This document shows, in pieces, positions 58,986 through 64,000 of a stretch of 64,000 nt of DNA. The position numbers were made by a program, and so were the translations under genes. Below the pieces are notes generated by a model that was not told the origin of the DNA, made no database searches, and was given only the letters and a program-made list of their open reading frames with translations. Source of the DNA: Tolypeutes matacus (taxonomy: Eukaryota; Chordata; Mammalia; Cingulata; Chlamyphoridae); contig JAKSZT010053764.1 in assembly GCA_026826555.1 (NCBI GenBank), forward strand, positions 35,123,261-35,187,260. The letters are read 5' to 3'. Position 1 is the first letter of the stretch; each line of letters begins with the position of its first letter.

Positions 58986-61217
58986 AAGAATTTACATGTA
59001 AATAACATTAAGCCCTCTGATTAATGATCATGGAATATCTTTAAATTAGTTAAAAATCTCCTTTAATTTCTCGCAGCAAAATTTTAAAGTTCTTGAGCAT
59101 ATTTTGTGAAATTTATCCCTATGGGGTTCATATTTTGGTGGTATCATAAATGATATTATTTTACTATTTCAAGTCAATCATTTATTGCTAGCATATAGAA
59201 ATACAATTGACTTTTTGTATTTGTGTTAGTTATTTTCTATAGAATCCTCAAGATATTCTAGATAGAGGATCATGTTGTCTTTAAATAAGTAGACATTTAC
59301 AGTTTTCTTTCCAATTTTTAATGCCTTTTTTTCTTGTGTTACTTTACTGTGAAGAACTTCCAGTTCATTGTTGAATAGAAATGGAGTGTACATTCTTGAC
59401 CTGTTCCCAATTTTGGGGGAAAGCTTTCAGATTTTTATCTTCAAGATGTTGTTAGTAATTGTTTTACCATATGTCCTAATATCAAATTGACAAATTTCCC
59501 TTAATATTCCTAGTTTGATTAATTTTAATGATAAATGGTATTGAATATTGCCAGATGCTTTTTCTGCATTGTTCATATGATCATCTGAATTTCCATATGG
59601 TGAATTGTGTTTACTGATTTCTTTTATGTTAAACCAACCTTGCATTCATGAAATAAACCCCATTAGATAATGATGTTTCACACCTTTTTAAAATAAATTG
59701 CTCTATTCAATTTGCCAATATTTTATTAAAGTTTTTTTTATCTATACCCATGAGTGATATTGGTCTGCTGATTTCTTTACTTGTAATATCTTGCCTGTTT
59801 TTTTATATCAGGGTAATGCTAGCCTAAGAAAGTAAGTTTAAAATATTCCCTCCTCTTCTATTTTTTAAATGGTTTGTGTACAAGAGTTTCTGTAGATTTG
59901 ATTATTATTTCATCTATAAATAGTTGGTAGAATTCTTCAGGAAAGTCATCTGTGTAAAGAATTTTCTTTCTGGGAAAGCATTTGACTACAAATTTAATTT
60001 TTAAATAGATAAAGGACTATCTATTTATTCTTCAGTAAGCATAGGAAATTTTTTGTCTTTCAGGGAATTTAGCCACATCATTAGAGTTGTCAAATTATTG
60101 GCATACAAAGATGTTCATAATATTTCCTTACTATCATTTTAATGTCTCCACAGTATATGGTGATCTCCCACTGTCATACCCAATACTGGTAATTTGTTTC
60201 TTCATTTTTTCCTGTTCAATCTAGCTGGAGTTTTTTAATTATTTTCAAAGAATCAACTATTAGATTCATTAATTGTCCCTACATTTTTGTCTTATCTGTT
60301 GTTTATTTCTGCTTTTATAATTTTTTCTTTCCTCCATTTTGGGCTTAGTTTTTTCTTCATTTTGAATTTCTTTATTTGATCATCTAGATCATACATTTGG
60401 TACCTTTTGTGCTTTATAACATAAGCAATCAATACCTTACATTTTCCTCTAAACACTGCTTCAACTTCCCACAAATTTTGATATGTTGTATTTTTTTTCT
60501 TTTATTCAGTTGAAACTATTTTCTAATATTCTTGGCAATTCTATGTTTGGTTCATGTGTTATTTAGAAGAAGATCATTTAATTTCAAAGTATTTAAGTAT
60601 CTTCTAATTTATGTTGTAATAAGAGAACATGGTTTGTGTGATTTCGGTCTTTCTCTTTTTGAGACTTTGTTTTATGGCCTAGAATATATTACATCTTGGT
60701 AAATGTTCCATTTGTACTTGAAAAGAATATCTATTGTGCTGTGTTTGAGTGGAGTTTTATATAAATGTCAATTAGGTCAAGTTGGTTGATAGTGTTATTA
60801 GACTGTTCTATATCTTGTTACAGCTTTTCTTTGTATTTGTTCTCTCATTTACTGAGAGACACATGTTGAAATCTTCAGCAAAAATCATGCATTTGCTTAT
60901 TTATCCCTTCAGATCTGACAGTTCTCTTTCATATGTTTTGCAAGTCTGTTATTAGGTGTATACATGATATCTCTATCACTGGTAATATCCTTTGCCCTGA
61001 AACTTGATATAAATATAGCTAGTCCGATTTTCATTCAATTTGTATTTCTATAGTATTTCTTTTACCACTTGCTTTTACTTTGAACATATCTACATTTTTA
61101 GATGTAAAGTGGGTTATCTTTAAGGCAGCATGTAGAAGAATCTTATTTATATAAGCAATATGGCAATCTCGGCCTTTTAGTTAATGTGTTTAGATTATTT
61201 ATATTGAACTACTGACC
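58986..61217 (-). mobile_element. Old L1 ORF2/ORF1, antisense (part 3 of 4)
   Basis: Continues the element of 49310-50983 in register: 'gatcatggaatatctttaaa' , 'ggatcatgttgtctttaaat', 'catgagtgatattggtctgc', 'atttagccacatcattagag', 'gtgctttataacataagcaa' and 'tttagatgtaaagtgggtta' are successive antisense ORF2 blocks from RT towards the endonuclease. Interrupted by the LTR at 61223. Confidence 0.8.
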
Positions 61218-61222
61218 ATACC

Positions 61223-61829
61223 TGTAGCAGTTTGGTATTATTTATGAATTCCAAAATTAGATATTGTATTATATTTGTAAATTGGTCTGTTCCACTGGGT
61301 ACGTTAGGTTGTACTGGATTTAGAAGTTTCACTCTTGTTTAATTTATAATTAGGACTTTGATTGGGCCATGTCAGTAGAATAAGGCAGAGAAGGCAGTTG
61401 GAGTTTTCATGCTGGAGCCCCTGGAAGAAAACACACAGAGAAGCAAATATGTGAGGAAAGAGAGAAGGCTCCATTAGACACGGCAGAAGCCCCAGGGATG
61501 AGTCGGTCACCTGATAGTTTACAGCTAACATTGTGGAGAAAACAAAGGAGCTGAGACCAGAGACAAATGAGCCCCAGGAGAGAGACGAGCCTTATCCCAG
61601 CCTACAGCTAATATCAGAAGAAGCCTGGATCATGGAGCCTTAAGAGGAAGAGGAAGGCTGAATGTCAGCAGCCATCTTGCTCCAACATGTGGCAACAGAC
61701 TTTGGTGAGGGAAGTAACTTACGCTTTATGGCCTGGTAACTGTGAGCTTCTACCCCCAAAATATACCCTTTATAAAAGCCAACAGATTTCTGGTATTTTG
61801 CATCAGCACCCCTTTAGCTGACTGATACA
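61223..61829 (+). mobile_element. Solo LTR, ERVL-MaLR-like, 607 bp
   Basis: Exact 5-bp TSD atacc (61218-61222 and 61830-61834) with TG...CA ends. Contains 'ctttgattgggccatgtcag', a purine-rich middle, 'agccatcttgctccaacatg' and a 'tttataaaagccaacagatt' polyadenylation-side block. Inserted in the old antisense L1. Confidence 0.85.
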
Positions 61830-61977
61830 ATACCTAATATGAAAACAATTTGTTTGCATTCAAGTATATTTAATAGAAGTTCAAGAGTATTAACCCAAAA
61901 TGCAGTTCATCCTGTTGTGTGTATGATTTAATGCAAAGGCACAAGACTGATATCTTTGAAGTCAAAGTTGGCTAACA
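61830..61977 (-). mobile_element. Short flank, possibly old L1 (part 4 of 4)
   Basis: About 150 bp of AT-rich sequence between the LTR and the young L1. Position suggests the remainder of the old antisense L1, but no diagnostic block is clear. Confidence 0.3.
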
Positions 61978-62800
61978 GAGGAGAGGGCCAAGATGGCGTT
62001 AGCGTAGGAGGGCGCACACTGCAAGCTCCCAGAGCAAGGCGGATTGTGGACGGGGTCCTGCCCGGGGGTCTGTGCTGTGCACGCGTGGAGTGAGAAGCTT
62101 GGGACATCTATCTGCGCTAATCGGCGCCGTGGACCGAACGGTGGAGATTCGTGAGTTTTGAGGCTGCCGGTGGAGGTTGGCACAGGCGGCTGAGCCCCGC
62201 GGTTATGGGAAAAAAAATAAAATTAAATAAAACGGCCATTTTGAGCTGCAGGCGGGGCAAAAATGTTTTATTTTCTGGGGATCTGGCTGCCTGGCGCCCC
62301 TTGGACCTCGTGTGAACAGAGCAAACGAGCTAATCAGCACCCGGTGAACCGGAGGGGGGATTTTGGTCAGGAAACGCAGCTGATTTCCCTAGCCACCCAG
62401 GGATAAGACCCGGGCCGCTGCGGAGCCAGGAGGAAGGGACACTTCCCAAAAAAAGGAGAGTTCTGTTGGAAGACAGGGAAGGGTATTTTATATTTTTAGA
62501 CATCGATCTGGCTGCCTGCACCACCCCATAGCTTTGGGGAGCAGATAAGCCGACCTGAAGCACCATTAGGCTGAGAACAGACGCGAATCTGCACTCAAAC
62601 TGATTTACTGAGCAGCCTGGTGACGCTCGAACTCGGCGCCAGAAGAGGCGGAATCCGCCGTCTTTAGCACTCCTCACTGACTAACATCAGAGCTTCAGCT
62701 AACCTGGGGAGTCCGGAAAGTGGGGCGTGCTTGATTAATTTCCACGGGCCCAGCTAGGGTCCCTTCCGTAAGGGGGTTGGTCTAGAGGAGGAATTATTTT
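61978..62800 (+). promoter_or_regulatory. CpG-rich 5'UTR promoter of a young L1 (element S)
   Basis: Opens 'gagagggccaagatggcg' with CCAAGATGGC at ~61988-61997, the core of the YY1 site that sets the L1 transcription start in other mammals. The next ~750 bp is the most CpG-rich DNA of the window (for example 'ctgcgctaatcggcgccgtg' near 62112 and 'gctcgaactcggcgccagaa' near 62625). CpG retention implies recent insertion. The 115-codon minus frame at 62330-62677 is antisense to it and not credited. Confidence 0.75.
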
Positions 62801-63793
62801 GGGTCCTGCATTTGGCTAAAAAAATAAAAATTAAAAAAAAAAAAAAAAGCGAGGTCACCTCAACAAATGAAAAAAAAATTCTTTTTAATTTAGTTTAATA
62901 GCTAAAAGCTGCTTCAGGACCTGCATATAGAACCCTGTGCGGAAATTCATTGATAAACACAAGTAGCCAGGAAGGATCCACGTGGACCCTATGGGAATCA
63001 TTGACCCCCCTTAGCTCTGTTTGTCTGCTTGCCTGTGTGGATCTTTGGTTTCTCTCTGTTACTTTCTGGTCTATTGCTATTATTTCCTTTTTCCTCCCCC
63101 CTTCCTTTTTCCTTCTATTTTTTTTTTTAAATAGGTGCTGCCAGCTTGTCGCTTCTTTGCTGGGCTTCTTATTCAGTAATTTCCCACTCGCTGTATATAT
63201 TGATTTTGTATTACAAACTATCGTTTATCCTTCCTGCATGTTTCTGCCTTCTGTTTTCTGTTGTGGCTCTTAGAGACAACATTTTTTCATAGGCCCACAA
63301 CTTAAGGGTGTCAATTTCTATCCCATCTATTTTGTTTTCTTCTTCTTCTTTTTTCTTTTTTTTTTTTATTAGTATTAACTTTTTCCTTTCAGAACTTTCT
63401 TTACTATTTCTCTCCCTCCTCATAATTCTAGCCTTCTAAATCACTATATATATATATTCCTCCATTTGTTTTCCCAGTCCATTGTAGGAACTCCATATTT
63501 TTTCCTAGTACTCTACACTGCCTACACAAGTTAAATATTCATCTCTTTAAGTCACATTTTGCCCCTCTTCTAACTTTTATCAATATTTCTATTATCCTTC
63601 TGCCTTCCTTACATCTTTTGATTCCTATGGCCCTAACATTTTGCCTTCAAGGGAACATAGGAAGAAGCAAGAAAATAAAATATGAAGAAAAACTGCCAAA
63701 GAGAAAACTTAACTCACACGCAGAACCAACAGCTAAATAAAATTCTAGAGCATAGAGAAAAGCTAATCAACTGAACAAACCCATCAAGATAAT
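62801..63793 (+). mobile_element. Element S leader with pyrimidine-rich tract
   Basis: An A run at 62835-62848 is followed by ~600 bp in which C and T dominate (strong at 63060-63120 and 63330-63640), ending just before an A-rich stretch and ORF1. The same arrangement occurs in L1 Q. Short frames at 62950-63273 and 63211-63423 reflect composition. Confidence 0.65.
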
Positions 63794-64000
63794 ATGATGA
63801 CCAGAGGGCAACAGAAAAATACAAATGACTCTGAGAAACTGGAAAACATGGACCAGTCCAATGCACAAAATAAAAACCAAGAAGCAATGCAGTACATCGA
63901 ACAACTAATCAAAGCTATCCAAACAAATATCATGGACCAACTTAAAGAACTGAAGGAAGAGATTAAGGATATAAAGAAGACACTGGGAGAACATACTGAA
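63794..64000 (+). CDS. L1 ORF1p, N-terminal part, open to the window edge
   Basis: ORF1p binds L1 RNA as a trimeric chaperone in the cytoplasm. ATG at 63794 (a second ATG follows at 63797) starts 69 codons with no stop, running off the window. The N-terminus is hydrophilic (MMTRGQQKNTNDSEKLE), then from about residue 30 a heptad-rich coiled coil begins (QYIEQLIKAIQTNIMDQLKE; later EEIKDIKKTLGEHTE). The coiled coil matches the broken ORF1 at 39.95-40.05 kb. Unlike every other L1 frame in the window it has no break in the visible part. Whether the rest is intact cannot be seen. Confidence 0.75.
   Translation, partial: MMTRGQQKNTNDSEKLENMDQSNAQNKNQEAMQYIEQLIKAIQTNIMDQLKELKEEIKDIKKTLGEHTE

Noticed and set aside
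62330..62677. 115-codon minus-strand frame in GC-rich DNA, possible exon
   Set aside because: Lies antisense in the CpG-rich L1 promoter. GC-rich DNA has few stops, and there is no splice or homology support.

Overview
This window is AT-rich placental-mammal nuclear DNA with no recognisable host gene. Every longer open frame I examined falls in a transposable element, is the antisense of one, or is an isolated low-complexity frame without exon context. Two tRNA-Ala-type SINEs resembling the DAS family of armadillos, a dimeric relative of it, and a group of related MaLR-like LTRs suggest a xenarthran (armadillo, sloth or anteater). That assignment rests on remembered repeat families and was not searched.

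0-32 kb: ordinary intergenic DNA with scattered old repeats. These are MIR and L2 fragments, a MER5A-like hAT piece, MaLR/ERVL-type solo LTRs at 844, 7859, 18625 and 30023, and decayed L1 3' ends at 3.8-5.1, 10.7-13.3, 17.4-18.3, 23.0-23.7 and 24.0-25.0 kb. One L1 (11480-13289) carries a 5' inversion inside a target-site duplication (TSD), and a small processed retrocopy of an unidentified RNA sits inside it. The stretch 25.2-26.0 kb is repeat-free and looks like the best candidate for conserved non-coding DNA.

32-43 kb: an old antisense L1 is split by about 9.6 kb of younger L1 material bounded by an exact 14-bp repeat (33063/42638). The insert holds an L1 3'UTR, a nearly complete minus-strand L1 with broken ORF1 and ORF2, and a mini-L1 in which the first ~75 bp of an L1 5'UTR is joined straight to an L1 3'UTR.

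43-49 kb: mostly single-copy-looking DNA with an L1 3' remnant, an L2, a 638-bp LTR and a degraded hAT-like piece.

49-62 kb: a second old antisense L1 is split by an LTR (50140), an L1 nest (50996-58970) and another LTR (61223, exact 5-bp TSD). The nest contains an internally deleted L1 and a near-full-length plus-strand L1 whose 5'UTR has two 200-bp tandem monomers; that L1 is itself broken by a ~340-bp twin-primed L1 3' end.

62-64 kb: the 5' end of a younger plus-strand L1 with a CpG-rich promoter, a long pyrimidine-rich leader and an ORF1 that stays open to the window edge.

The elements do not form a pathway. The layout records repeated L1 insertion into L1, with LTRs and SINEs between. 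I saw no CRISPR array, operon, rRNA gene or intact tRNA gene.
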